Assembly: GCA_964509475.1 (NCBI GenBank)
Contig: CAZDXJ010000088.1
Span: 1-9,408 of the forward strand
Length of the DNA: 9,408 bases
From: CAZDXJ01 sp964509475
GTDB lineage: Bacteria > Pseudomonadota > Gammaproteobacteria > Methylococcales > Methylomonadaceae
Direction: 5' to 3'
Shown here: in pieces, positions 1 to 6,912 of the stretch
Layout of the letters: every line of letters starts with the position of its first letter
How positions within the stretch are numbered: the stretch's first letter is position 1
Translations under genes and position numbers: made by a program
The notes under the pieces: generated by a model
Seen by the model: only the letters and a program-made list of their open reading frames with translations
Told to the model about the DNA's origin: nothing
The model's database searches: none

Positions 1-30
1 CCTTTTGTTGAATGGATTTATGGATGTAGG

Positions 31-46
31 TGCGGATTTATCCGCA
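31..46. repeat. 16-bp palindrome, TGCGGAT family, short form
   Basis: The two 7-nt arms TGCGGAT and ATCCGCA are perfect reverse complements around a TT centre. The same arms recur at 1061-1105, separated by an extra hairpin. Both copies are preceded by AGG, and a little further upstream by TTGAATGG (8-15 and 1047-1054), so they share flanking sequence and look like two members of one dispersed repeat family. It is probably a small REP-like element; no function can be assigned. Confidence 0.7.
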
Positions 47-69
47 TAGTACAACTCCGATGGCCGGTT

Positions 70-101
70 CATTTTCCGCATCCGTGACCGCGCAGAGTAT
101 A
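70..101 (+). repeat. Left arm of 32-bp inverted repeat around the DUF2956 gene
   Basis: The reverse complement of 70-101 matches 761-792 at 29 of 32 positions. Together with the identical 28-bp palindromes at 145-172 and 728-755, these arms enclose the DUF2956 gene. The layout resembles terminal repeats of a small element but is asymmetric: 43 bp separate arm and palindrome on the left, 5 bp on the right. No transposase is visible between the arms. Confidence 0.7.
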
Positions 102-109
102 CATACTCT
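94..109. repeat. Small hairpin inside and beyond the left repeat arm
   Basis: AGAGTAT (94-100) and ATACTCT (103-109) are perfect complements with a 2-nt loop. The right-hand repeat arm carries only the single ATACTCT half. No T-tract follows on either strand, so an intrinsic terminator is not supported. Confidence 0.5.
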
Positions 110-144
110 TCCCGACTTTGTGGGGTAACCACTACTTGTTCAGC

Positions 145-172
145 GTAGGGGCGTATTGCAATACGCCCCTAC
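145..172. repeat. 28-bp perfect palindrome, copy 1
   Basis: The sequence is GTAGGGGCGTATTG followed directly by its exact reverse complement. An identical copy lies at 728-755. Palindromes of this GTAGGGGCG..CGCCCCTAC type are familiar as dispersed intergenic repeats in several bacterial groups, including cyanobacteria and some large sulfur bacteria (from memory). It lies 60 bp downstream of the DUF2956 stop codon and could form a strong hairpin at that transcript's 3' end, but no U-tract follows. Confidence 0.85.
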
Positions 173-232
173 ACCCAAACGAGTGCCAAATATAGGGTTT
201 ACTCCACGAAATCGGGAAGAACCTGAATTTTG

Positions 233-583
233 TCAGATTCCAGAGGTATAACGGAACAAGAGGAAAAATGTGATTATCCCGACCCAAGTCAGTGCAAGCA
301 ATAACCAGGGTAGCCAATGCTGCTTATAATGTATAACAACTTCTTTGTGGGTTGAATTATTCACGGCTTCTTGTTTACGAGCCATTTTGTTGTGTCGTTT
401 ATCCCATTCTCTGGTTTTTGCTTTATATTGTTTTTTATATTGCTGAATACCTTTTTGAATTCCTTTGGCGATGAGCTTGGTCTGTTGCTTGGTTTGTCCG
501 GGTGTTTGTATGCTTTTGGCAATTTTCATTGCTTCAAGCTGGGTTTCCTTCGATGGTTGTTGGTGTTTTGCTGTTTTGGACAT
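233..583 (-). CDS. DUF2956-family membrane-anchored protein
   Basis: This 116-residue protein has a lysine- and glutamine-rich soluble N-terminal part and one C-terminal membrane segment (about residues 89-111, following YKQHWLPWLLLALTW). The motifs ETQLEAMKIAK, TPGQTKQQTKLIAKGIQKGI and the YKQHWLPW entry to the membrane helix match my memory of the DUF2956 family, small proteins of unknown function in Gammaproteobacteria. The topology suggests a cytoplasmic basic, partly coiled-coil-like head held at the inner membrane. The ATG at 583 begins the family's usual short N terminus. The only SD-like sequence, AGGA, lies about 14 nt upstream, so initiation looks weak. The gene stands alone, more than 700 bp downstream of the chemosensory operon on the same strand, and is framed by inverted repeats. 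The function is unknown. Confidence 0.85.
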   Translation of the reverse strand: MSKTAKHQQPSKETQLEAMKIAKSIQTPGQTKQQTKLIAKGIQKGIQQYKKQYKAKTREWDKRHNKMARKQEAVNNSTHKEVVIHYKQHWLPWLLLALTWVGIITFFLLFRYTSGI

Positions 584-727
584 GATGTTCAGAATTATCC
601 TTGTTTTGATCTACGGCAATATTCCAGCATCGATTTCATTTTATTCAAACCTGATTGTCTGGCCAGGGCAATATTTCGCTGTGGTATTTTTTCGGGTTGA
701 GGGTAGGACTTTAAAGCCTGCGTTATA
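584..727. other. Upstream region of the DUF2956 gene
   Basis: This AT-rich interval lies between the DUF2956 start and the right-hand 28-bp palindrome. It must hold that gene's promoter unless transcription reads in from the right. A TTGAAT followed at 19 bp by AATATT is present on the minus strand, but the spacing is poor, so I do not call a promoter. No other coding frame here is convincing. Confidence 0.4.
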
Positions 728-755
728 GTAGGGGCGTATTGCAATACGCCCCTAC
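728..755. repeat. 28-bp perfect palindrome, copy 2
   Basis: Identical in all 28 positions to 145-172. It lies 144 bp upstream of the DUF2956 start and 5 bp from the right arm of the outer inverted repeat. Identity of two intergenic palindromes 583 bp apart suggests recent insertion, or conversion between copies. Confidence 0.85.
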
Positions 756-760
756 ACAAT

Positions 761-792
761 TATACTCTACGCGGTTACGAATGCGGAAAATG
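761..792 (-). repeat. Right arm of 32-bp inverted repeat
   Basis: The partner of 70-101 in inverted orientation. The three mismatches are at 769, 776 and 780. After GGAAAATG (ending at 792) the two arms diverge. Confidence 0.7.
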
Positions 793-837
793 CAGCAACC
801 ATTGAGACGAAACGCCTGCCTGTATTACGGCAGACAG

Positions 838-993
838 ACCTGCCTGTTGCAGCAATACCGTTCGGCACAATTATTTCATGGCACTAATTATGCCCTTAAT
901 TTCTGGTGTCAAAATTTCAAAAAGCAAATTTTGTATGCCCCTTATCCAATGAACCAATAGTATTCGGCATACATATTGCTGTTGCAGACAGGT
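838..993. repeat. 20-bp imperfect inverted repeat bracketing 116 bp
   Basis: The sequence at 838-857 (ACCTGCCTGTTGCAGCAATA) and the reverse complement of 974-993 agree at 16 of 20 positions, the mismatches falling mostly in the middle. The AT-rich interior also contains an 8-bp stem, CAAAATTT (910-917) with AAATTTTG (926-933). The structure could be a decayed miniature element. No flanking target duplication was recognised. Confidence 0.4.
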
Positions 994-1060
994 TTGCCGG
1001 AACCGCCCTACAGAGTTGAGTAGGACATATCCCGTAAAAACAAATATTGAATGGGGCAGG

Positions 1061-1105
1061 TGCGGATTTATCCAGCCCTTCATTGAAGAGCTGGATTTAT
1101 CCGCA
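1061..1105. repeat. 45-nt near-perfect hairpin, TGCGGAT family, long form
   Basis: The outer arms TGCGGATTTATCCAGC (1061-1076) and GCTGGATTTATCCGCA (1090-1105) pair except at two central TT positions. The interior adds a 5-bp stem, CTTCA (1078-1082) with TGAAG (1084-1088), around a single T. The outer sequence is that of the 31-46 palindrome with an extra hairpin inserted. On the minus strand it lies about 185 nt past the kinase stop codon. Without an adjacent U-tract it is more likely a repeat or mRNA-end stabiliser than an intrinsic terminator. Confidence 0.65.
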
Positions 1106-1221
1106 CAGCGAGCGCAGAACCATGAATACGACCCGGCGCAGGGCCGATCACCTGCCTGGTAGCAGACAGGAGCGCATCGGATCGGCCAATGTCCTGGAGT
1201 GGCGCTTCGTTGGCCAAGGTG

Positions 1222-1278
1222 GATCCGCTGCGCTTGACCCGCCCTATGAACTACCCGTCCGATCCGCTGTGCTTGATC
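1222..1278 (+). repeat. Imperfect direct repeat, 39-bp period
   Basis: GATCCGCTGCGCTTGACC (1222-1239) recurs at 1261-1278 with two C-to-T differences (16/18). The second copy is also part of a CCGATC..GATCGG dyad. It lies immediately downstream of the kinase gene. Function unknown. Confidence 0.45.
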
Positions 1279-1283
1279 GGGCT

Positions 1284-1304
1284 GCGGTTTCAGGAGGAAA
1301 CCGC
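1284..1304 (-). other. Hairpin spanning the kinase stop codon
   Basis: GCGGTTTC (1284-1291) and GAAACCGC (1297-1304) form a perfect 8-bp stem with a 5-nt loop. The TGA stop of the kinase gene (1290-1292) falls at the stem-loop boundary. No T-run follows on the minus strand, so this is not a standard intrinsic terminator. It may slow 3' exonucleases or simply be coincidental. Confidence 0.4.
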
Positions 1305-4300
1305 GTTGCCGGTATAGCGGTTCACCCATTCCATCAGATCGTCTTCGGTAAATGGCTTGGTCAGATATTGATTGACGCCGGCTTGCTGCGCCAGCTCGCG
1401 GTGTTTACGCGCCGAACGCGATGTGATCATAATGATGGGAATATCATGCCATGCCTCCTGGTTACGGATATGGGTCGAAAATTCAAGCCCATTCATGCGG
1501 GGCATTTCCATATCGGCCAGGATTAAATTCGGCCGTTGCCGTTCAATCTTTTCAATGCCATCCAGACCATCAATGGCTGTGTCCACCTCATAACCGTTAT
1601 CACGAAGCAATTGCGCGGTGGCCTGACGGGCGCTTAATGAATCGTCCACCACCAAAATCCGGGGCAAAGCGGCCAATGCCTCTTCATCCAGAGCCGCCGA
1701 ATCAAATGGAACGTCCTGTTGAAGCGCGATCCGTTCAGATAAATCCAATACAATGGCGACCGATCCATCGGCCAGAACGGCGCCACCCAAAATACCGTAT
1801 TGGGTAGGTACATAATCGCCAAAGGACTTAACCAAAAGCTCCTGCCGTCCTAAAATCCTGTCCACAAAAACGATCTGTGGCTCACCTTGTTCCGATGACA
1901 GCAAAAGCGCTGGTTTTTTGGCTTCTGGATTGATATCCGGCAAACCCAGAAGGGCGTTCAGATACTCAACGGGATAATATTGATTCCGATGCTGAAACAG
2001 AACTTGCCCATCCCGCTCGATAACCCGCCCTTCCCGTGAAGAAAAAATTTGCCGGATGCCCTGTTCCGACAAGGCAAACACGGTATTTGCCACTTGCACC
2101 AATAGCGAAGGCGTTGTCGCCATTAACAACGGCAAGACCATCCTGACTTCCAGCCCCTGGCCAGGCGTGGATACAAGGCTCATCGTTCCTTTCATCTGTT
2201 TCACTTGATGATTGACCACATCCATACCAATACCCCGGCCCGATACCTGGGTACGGGTGCTGCGGGTGGAAAAGCCCGGATGCAGAATCAACGGGTAAAT
2301 CTCATCGTCCTTGCGTTGTTTGGCCTCTTCCGGATTGATCAAGCCTTTTGCCAACGCCGTCTCAAGAATTGCTGCCCGATCCAGGCCGCTACCATCATCC
2401 CGGCAACACACCTGGATAGCATGACCCAAATTGGCAAATTCAAGCGTTATCCGGCCGGTTTCCGGTTTTCCAGCCTGCACACGGCGTTCTTTGGTTTCAA
2501 TACCGTGATCGACCGCATTGCGTAACAAGTGCATCAAGGGTTCGGCCAGACGATTCAAGACATCCGTATCGATCAGGGTTTGCTCGCCCTTGACCACAAG
2601 TTCCACCGTTTTACCCGTTGCCCGGGCCGTTTGCCGGACAATGCGCTGGCAGCGGGAAACAATTTTTTCAGCCGGAACCCGGCGGATTGCCTGCAAGCGT
2701 TCCCAATCTTCTTTCTGCATGGCCGCCTGTTCAGTCAACAGGCTTTTAAAATCACGCAATTGTTGTTCGACCACACCGTTCAGCACCCGAATATCCGCGC
2801 CGGCTTCGGCCAGCCGGTTTACAAACGTGTGCAATTCATTGTATTGATCCATTTCCAGGGCATCGAAGGCATGGTTTGTCAATGTCGAAGACGACGGCGC
2901 ATAATGCTTCTGATCGGCCAGTAGTTGTTCCAGCTCGGCTGACAAATGCTCCAGTTGCCGGTTCATGCCTTGTATTTGCTGGAGACTGGCAAACATCGCC
3001 GCCGATTTGCCATCAAGCTGGGTGTTCAAGACCCCTTGTTCGCCAATGGAGCGCATCAAGGTATCCAGTGAACGCGATGATACCGTTATCGGATTGTCGG
3101 CGTCCGGATCGGTTTGCGCAATCGCTGCCGGCTTTGGCTCAGGACGGGATGCGGGTTCTGCGGCCTGGTTCGCGGTTTCCGATGCCGTTTTGGCCGCATC
3201 ATCTTCAGGCAGACCCTCTGTTTTGATGCGATGATGCCAGTCCAGTACCGCTTGTGCCATGGCCAGGCTGTTTTCGGGCGGCGGCCCTTCCCCGCGCACG
3301 GCTTCACACATGCTTTCCAGACAATCCGCAGCATCCACCAATAATTCCGACAAGGCGGCGGGCGGCAAGACCGAATGTTCGGCAAGATATTCAAAAATAT
3401 CCTCCAGGGCATGGGTCAAGGTAGCAATCCCGGCAATTCCCGCCATACCGGCTGTCCCTTTCAAGGTATGGGCAATGCGCTGGGCTTCCTGCAAGCGGTT
3501 CCGGTCGCCTTGAAGCACCGCCTGTAATACCTGGGAAAAATTTTCCGATAATACCGGCAGCTCTGCCAATATGGACGCCAGCAAGGCGGCATCGACCTGA
3601 TCCGAAGGATTCAGATCAAGCGCTTCCGCTTCAAGCACAACCCGATCAACGTCATGCGCCTCTTCGCCATCAATGCAGACACGCAGTAAATCCGGCCAGG
3701 CAGCGGCGGCTTGCTGGCCTAACGGCTGCCGCCAGCCCGCCATTTGCAAAAACGAAACCAGTGTTTTTGCCTTTTCCGGATCAGCGGTATGAGCCAAATA
3801 ATCCTGGATCAACAGCAAGCTGCTTTTTAACAGCTTGAACTCCTGCTGAAAATCAAAATCCCGGGGCGGGTCAGCGGCCAGATTGTTCCCAATAAAGCCG
3901 AATACCCGAGCCAACCCAAACAACCCTGCCGCCTGACAAGCCGCCTGAAAATTGTTCAATTTATCCCGATGCGGATTCAGCGCCGATTGATAAGCATCCA
4001 GGCTGCTGTCCAGGCAAGACCCCATATGTTCGGAAAATTCTTCGATAAACAGATTGAGTTCCGTTGCAATCAGCTCGATAAATGTCATCGGCACCGGTTG
4101 CGCTTGTTCTGCATCCGTTTCCGGTTGCAAAAGCGCCCCTTCCATCCCGTCTTGCGGATTGCTCGCAGGCGGCGCCTTTTCTTCCTGCCCGGATTCAAGC
4201 AAATTTTGGCTGTCTGTTTGCAGCGCCGTCAGTAATTCGTCGATATCGTCTGCATCCAGTGCTTCCAGACACGCCAGCCAGTCCTTCAGTCCGGTGAACT

Positions 4301-5081
4301 GTTGTGGCGCATCAAAAAACATGCCGCTGTAGGTATACCAGCAATCCAGCCTTTGCCATTGCTCATCGCTGAGTTTCGGGTTTGCCTGCAAGCTCTGCAA
4401 GGACTCGGCAAAAAGCAGGCATATATCCGCCAATCCCAGGAATCCTTGCTGCGAACACCTGTCGGCCAGATGCTGCCAAAGCGATTGTTGCCGGGCCAAC
4501 AATGCGGCCCGTTCAGAGTCCGCTTCCGCTTCGGCTGTTTGCAAAAACAATTCCGAGGCTTGTGCCAGCACAGAGCGTAGTGTTTCCTGACTGATCTTTG
4601 GTTGCAGAGGCTCCCCTTCCATCCCGTCTTGCGGATTGCTCGCAGGCGGCGCCTTTTCTTCCTGCCCGGATTCAAGCAAATTTTGGCTGTCTGTTTGCAG
4701 CGCCGTCAGTAATTCGTCGATATCGTCTGCATCCAGTGCTTCCAGACACGCCAGCCAGTCCTTCAGTCCGGTGAACTGTTGTGGCGCATCAAAAAACATG
4801 CCGCTGTAGGTATACCAGCAATCCAGCCTTTGCCATTGCTCATCGCTGAGTTTCGGGTTTGCCTGCAAGCTCTGCAAGGACTCGGCAAAAAGCAGGCATA
4901 TATCCGCCAATCCCAGGAATCCTTGCTGCGAACACCTGTCGGCCAGATGCTGCCAAAGCGATTGTTGCCGGGCCAACAATGCGGCCCGTTCAGAGTCCGC
5001 TTCCGCTTCGGCTGTTTGCAAAAACAATTCCGAGGCTTGTGCCAGCACAGAGCGCAACGATGTCAGCGTGATACCGGTCAT
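1290..5081 (-). CDS. chpA: ChpA/PilL-like hybrid CheA histidine kinase with receiver domain
   Basis: A 1263-residue cytoplasmic chemosensory kinase. Residues 10-156 and 169-315 are two identical copies of a helical, HPt-like module; a related third module covers about 335-470. None of the three has a histidine at the phosphorylation position. A canonical HPt follows (about 500-597, AHTLKGTAG, H538). After a Pro/Ala-rich linker (about 625-665) come a dimerisation segment, the CheA ATPase with N-box HLLRNAVDHG (851-860), DDGSG (895-899), HPGFST (934-939) and SGRGIGMD (947-954), a CheW-like domain (about 985-1115), and a receiver (1141-1257) with D1146/D1147, D1190, T1220 and K1242 all present. 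No P2 domain is evident. The ATG lies 5 nt past the receptor stop with no clear SD, so translational coupling is likely. Gene order and architecture match ChpA of the Pil-Chp system, though ChpA of P. aeruginosa is much longer. Confidence 0.92.
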   Translation of the reverse strand: MTGITLTSLRSVLAQASELFLQTAEAEADSERAALLARQQSLWQHLADRCSQQGFLGLADICLLFAESLQSLQANPKLSDEQWQRLDCWYTYSGMFFDAPQQFTGLKDWLACLEALDADDIDELLTALQTDSQNLLESGQEEKAPPASNPQDGMEGEPLQPKISQETLRSVLAQASELFLQTAEAEADSERAALLARQQSLWQHLADRCSQQGFLGLADICLLFAESLQSLQANPKLSDEQWQRLDCWYTYSGMFFDAPQQFTGLKDWLACLEALDADDIDELLTALQTDSQNLLESGQEEKAPPASNPQDGMEGALLQPETDAEQAQPVPMTFIELIATELNLFIEEFSEHMGSCLDSSLDAYQSALNPHRDKLNNFQAACQAAGLFGLARVFGFIGNNLAADPPRDFDFQQEFKLLKSSLLLIQDYLAHTADPEKAKTLVSFLQMAGWRQPLGQQAAAAWPDLLRVCIDGEEAHDVDRVVLEAEALDLNPSDQVDAALLASILAELPVLSENFSQVLQAVLQGDRNRLQEAQRIAHTLKGTAGMAGIAGIATLTHALEDIFEYLAEHSVLPPAALSELLVDAADCLESMCEAVRGEGPPPENSLAMAQAVLDWHHRIKTEGLPEDDAAKTASETANQAAEPASRPEPKPAAIAQTDPDADNPITVSSRSLDTLMRSIGEQGVLNTQLDGKSAAMFASLQQIQGMNRQLEHLSAELEQLLADQKHYAPSSSTLTNHAFDALEMDQYNELHTFVNRLAEAGADIRVLNGVVEQQLRDFKSLLTEQAAMQKEDWERLQAIRRVPAEKIVSRCQRIVRQTARATGKTVELVVKGEQTLIDTDVLNRLAEPLMHLLRNAVDHGIETKERRVQAGKPETGRITLEFANLGHAIQVCCRDDGSGLDRAAILETALAKGLINPEEAKQRKDDEIYPLILHPGFSTRSTRTQVSGRGIGMDVVNHQVKQMKGTMSLVSTPGQGLEVRMVLPLLMATTPSLLVQVANTVFALSEQGIRQIFSSREGRVIERDGQVLFQHRNQYYPVEYLNALLGLPDINPEAKKPALLLSSEQGEPQIVFVDRILGRQELLVKSFGDYVPTQYGILGGAVLADGSVAIVLDLSERIALQQDVPFDSAALDEEALAALPRILVVDDSLSARQATAQLLRDNGYEVDTAIDGLDGIEKIERQRPNLILADMEMPRMNGLEFSTHIRNQEAWHDIPIIMITSRSARKHRELAQQAGVNQYLTKPFTEDDLMEWVNRYTGNAVSS
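4136..4577 (-). repeat. Tandem repeat within the kinase gene, copy 2
   Basis: This 442-bp stretch is identical, base for base as read, to 4613-5054, with a 477-bp period (159 codons). It encodes kinase residues 169-315. Just outside the identical core, weak similarity persists: GGTTGCA at 4123-4129 matches 4600-4606, and the encoded LQP is shared by both copies. The duplicated unit was therefore originally longer than the identical part. Confidence 0.95.
4613..5054 (-). repeat. Tandem repeat within the kinase gene, copy 1
   Basis: The N-terminal copy encodes residues 10-156. It is joined to copy 2 by a 35-bp unmatched linker (4578-4612) encoding roughly EPLQPKISQETL. The period is a whole number of codons, so gain or loss of a copy preserves the reading frame. 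Confidence 0.95.
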
Positions 5082-5086
5082 GACGT

Positions 5087-6910
5087 CTACGCAGCCGGCA
5101 ATTTAAAGACATGAACCGAAGCAACCAGATCGGACGCATTCCCGGCCAGATCATCGGCCAGTTCAAGCTGCTGCTGCAAATGCCGGTGTGTTGTGCTTAC
5201 CATGTCTTTAATTGTTTCCGACCGGTTCTGCAACTGGGTGTTTAAATCCAGTTGATTTTGGGTGCGCTGGGCAATTTGATGCACCGAAGCCACCAGTTTA
5301 CGGGTAACGTCCCGGGTTTCCTGCATGCGTTCACCGGCCAGTTCAGCCTGTTTGGTTCCTTCAACCACCTGGCTGATCACCGAATTCATTGTTACCATGG
5401 TGTCGGAAGTATCCACCTGAATATTCTTGACCAGGCCGGATATGGCATCGGTCGCATCGCGGGCGCTTTCAGCCAGGCGCTGCACCTCGTTTGCCACTAC
5501 CATAAAGCCCTTGCCGGCCTCGCCGGCCTGCGCCGCCTGTATGCCGGAATTCAAGGCCAGAATGTGAGTGCGCTCAGCAATATCGTTAATCAGGTTGACA
5601 GCCACGCCAATTTCCTGGGAACGCTCGCCCAGCTGCTTGATCCGTTTCTCGGTCTGCCGGACAATATCCCGAATTTTATCAATGCTGTGTACCGTATCGG
5701 TGACTGCATGTAATGCGCTATCGGTTGTTGACATCGCCGCTTCCGAGGACTGCTGGGTCATTTCGGTAAACTGCGCCACTTCCAGCATGGACTCAACCGT
5801 ATGCTTCAGTTCATCCACCATGGACTCGATTTCGTGGCGCTCTTTTTGCGCCAGTTCAATCGCCGCATGCGACTGCGCCTTGATGTTTTCCGAAGAGTCG
5901 CTGACCCGTGCCGCCACCCGGTTTACAGCCAACAGGGTTTGGGCCGTTTCTGAGGCCAGCTGATTGATAGCATCGGAAACGGCGCCGGTAATATCTTCGG
6001 ATACCGGAATATGAACCCGTAAATCCTTGTTGCTCAACACCGATACCGCTTTCAGCAAGCCGATAATGGAGGCATTCAATTGTTCGCTTTCCTTTTCCAG
6101 CCGGATTTGGGTTTCCAGACGTTCATCCAGCAAGGCATCAAAACTTTGTCCCAACAAGCCGATTTCATCCTGGGAGGTCATATGGCTGCGGGCCGAATAA
6201 TCGCCTTGCTGGATTTTTTGCACCACTTCCGATAAAGTATGCACCGGTTTCAAAATGCTTCGGTCGATTAAAATAACGTTCAAAACCAGATAAAGCGCCG
6301 CAAAAACAACAAACAGGCCACCGGAAACAATTAGAAATTGATGCCGGTAATCCTCGATGTTCTGTCTGGATTTCGTCGTGATGCCGGTTTTTATCTGATC
6401 GGCAAGATCCTTGATCGATTCGATCATATTGCTTGGCAGACGGTCAATGCCGCGCACCCGCGCATCGACTTCACGATAACCCAGGCCATCTTCCCGGGCC
6501 TTCAGTAAAGATAAGGCTTCCTGATATTTTTTGTTTAACTGTTGGTGCCGGGATAAAAATTGCCTGGCGATTTGTTGCAATTCGGGATAGTCTTTGCTTT
6601 CCTGTATGAGCTTTTTAACAGCCTGGATCACGCTTTGGCTTTGTTTTTCAAACAAAGCCCGGTATTTTTTATAATCTTGCGGATTATGCCCGCGAAGCAA
6701 TATATCCTTCCATTCCTGCACCTGTTTTTTAAACTGAATCGTGGCCCGCAAGGCATCAGAGCTGATGGTATTGACCTGATCGATCTTTTTCATTTGCAAG
6801 TTGGTCAAGGCGGCCATTTTTTCGATGCCAAAATAACCCGATACGGACAGGATTAGCATGATGACGATGAATAATACGTACAGGCGGGTACGGATGCTAA
6901 TGTTCTTCAT
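5087..6910 (-). CDS. pilJ: PilJ-like methyl-accepting chemotaxis receptor
   Basis: A 607-residue inner-membrane chemoreceptor. Membrane helix 1 spans about 10-29, a helical periplasmic sensor about 30-191, and helix 2 about 192-215. A HAMP domain follows (about 216-268), then a second HAMP-like segment (about 285-325), and a long coiled-coil signalling domain. Its tip, IAERTHILALNSGIQAA and AGEAGKGFMVVANEV (about 444-476), is the conserved kinase/CheW-contact hairpin. The tip departs from the usual ERTNILALNAAIEAA: the asparagine is histidine (H449) and NAA is NSG. The C terminus ends in VFKLPAA, with no CheR-docking pentapeptide; I recall a similar FKLP-type ending in PilJ. The ligand cannot be deduced. 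The ATG lies 2 nt after the coupling-protein stop; no strong SD is seen, so coupled translation is likely. Confidence 0.92.
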   Translation of the reverse strand: MKNISIRTRLYVLFIVIMLILSVSGYFGIEKMAALTNLQMKKIDQVNTISSDALRATIQFKKQVQEWKDILLRGHNPQDYKKYRALFEKQSQSVIQAVKKLIQESKDYPELQQIARQFLSRHQQLNKKYQEALSLLKAREDGLGYREVDARVRGIDRLPSNMIESIKDLADQIKTGITTKSRQNIEDYRHQFLIVSGGLFVVFAALYLVLNVILIDRSILKPVHTLSEVVQKIQQGDYSARSHMTSQDEIGLLGQSFDALLDERLETQIRLEKESEQLNASIIGLLKAVSVLSNKDLRVHIPVSEDITGAVSDAINQLASETAQTLLAVNRVAARVSDSSENIKAQSHAAIELAQKERHEIESMVDELKHTVESMLEVAQFTEMTQQSSEAAMSTTDSALHAVTDTVHSIDKIRDIVRQTEKRIKQLGERSQEIGVAVNLINDIAERTHILALNSGIQAAQAGEAGKGFMVVANEVQRLAESARDATDAISGLVKNIQVDTSDTMVTMNSVISQVVEGTKQAELAGERMQETRDVTRKLVASVHQIAQRTQNQLDLNTQLQNRSETIKDMVSTTHRHLQQQLELADDLAGNASDLVASVHVFKLPAA

Positions 6911-6912
6911 AA

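Larger units (their letters stand above)
756..1289. other. Repeat-rich intergenic region, no convincing gene
   Basis: About 530 bp separate the 3' end of the kinase gene from the right-hand palindrome. Open frames cross it on both strands, but none has a recognisable domain, good start or sensible composition. The contents I can see are imperfect inverted repeats at 838-857/974-993, a short hairpin at 910-933, the long 1061-1105 hairpin and a direct repeat at 1222-1239/1261-1278. It looks like accumulated small palindromic elements. Confidence 0.6.

Noticed and set aside
1..1289. CRISPR array or insertion sequence
   Set aside because: Repeats are palindromic, few and irregularly spaced, with no spacer pattern; no transposase reading frame or clear target-site duplication is visible.
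1284..1304. Intrinsic terminator for the chemosensory operon
   Set aside because: The stem is good, but there is no U-tract after it and it includes the stop codon; the operon's true terminator is not identified.
871..1329. 152-codon minus-strand open frame overlapping the kinase 3' end
   Set aside because: It overlaps the kinase C terminus in another frame, crosses several hairpin repeats, has an odd Arg/Gln/Cys-rich composition and shows no recognisable domain or RBS.
1047..1526. 159-codon plus-strand open frame starting in the repeat region
   Set aside because: Antisense to the kinase receiver domain for half its length, begins at the 1061-1105 hairpin, no SD, low-complexity Arg-rich translation.
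4302..5114. Repeated plus-strand open frames of 92 and 111 codons
   Set aside because: They are antisense shadows of the tandemly duplicated kinase module; their similarity to each other simply reflects the 477-bp repeat.
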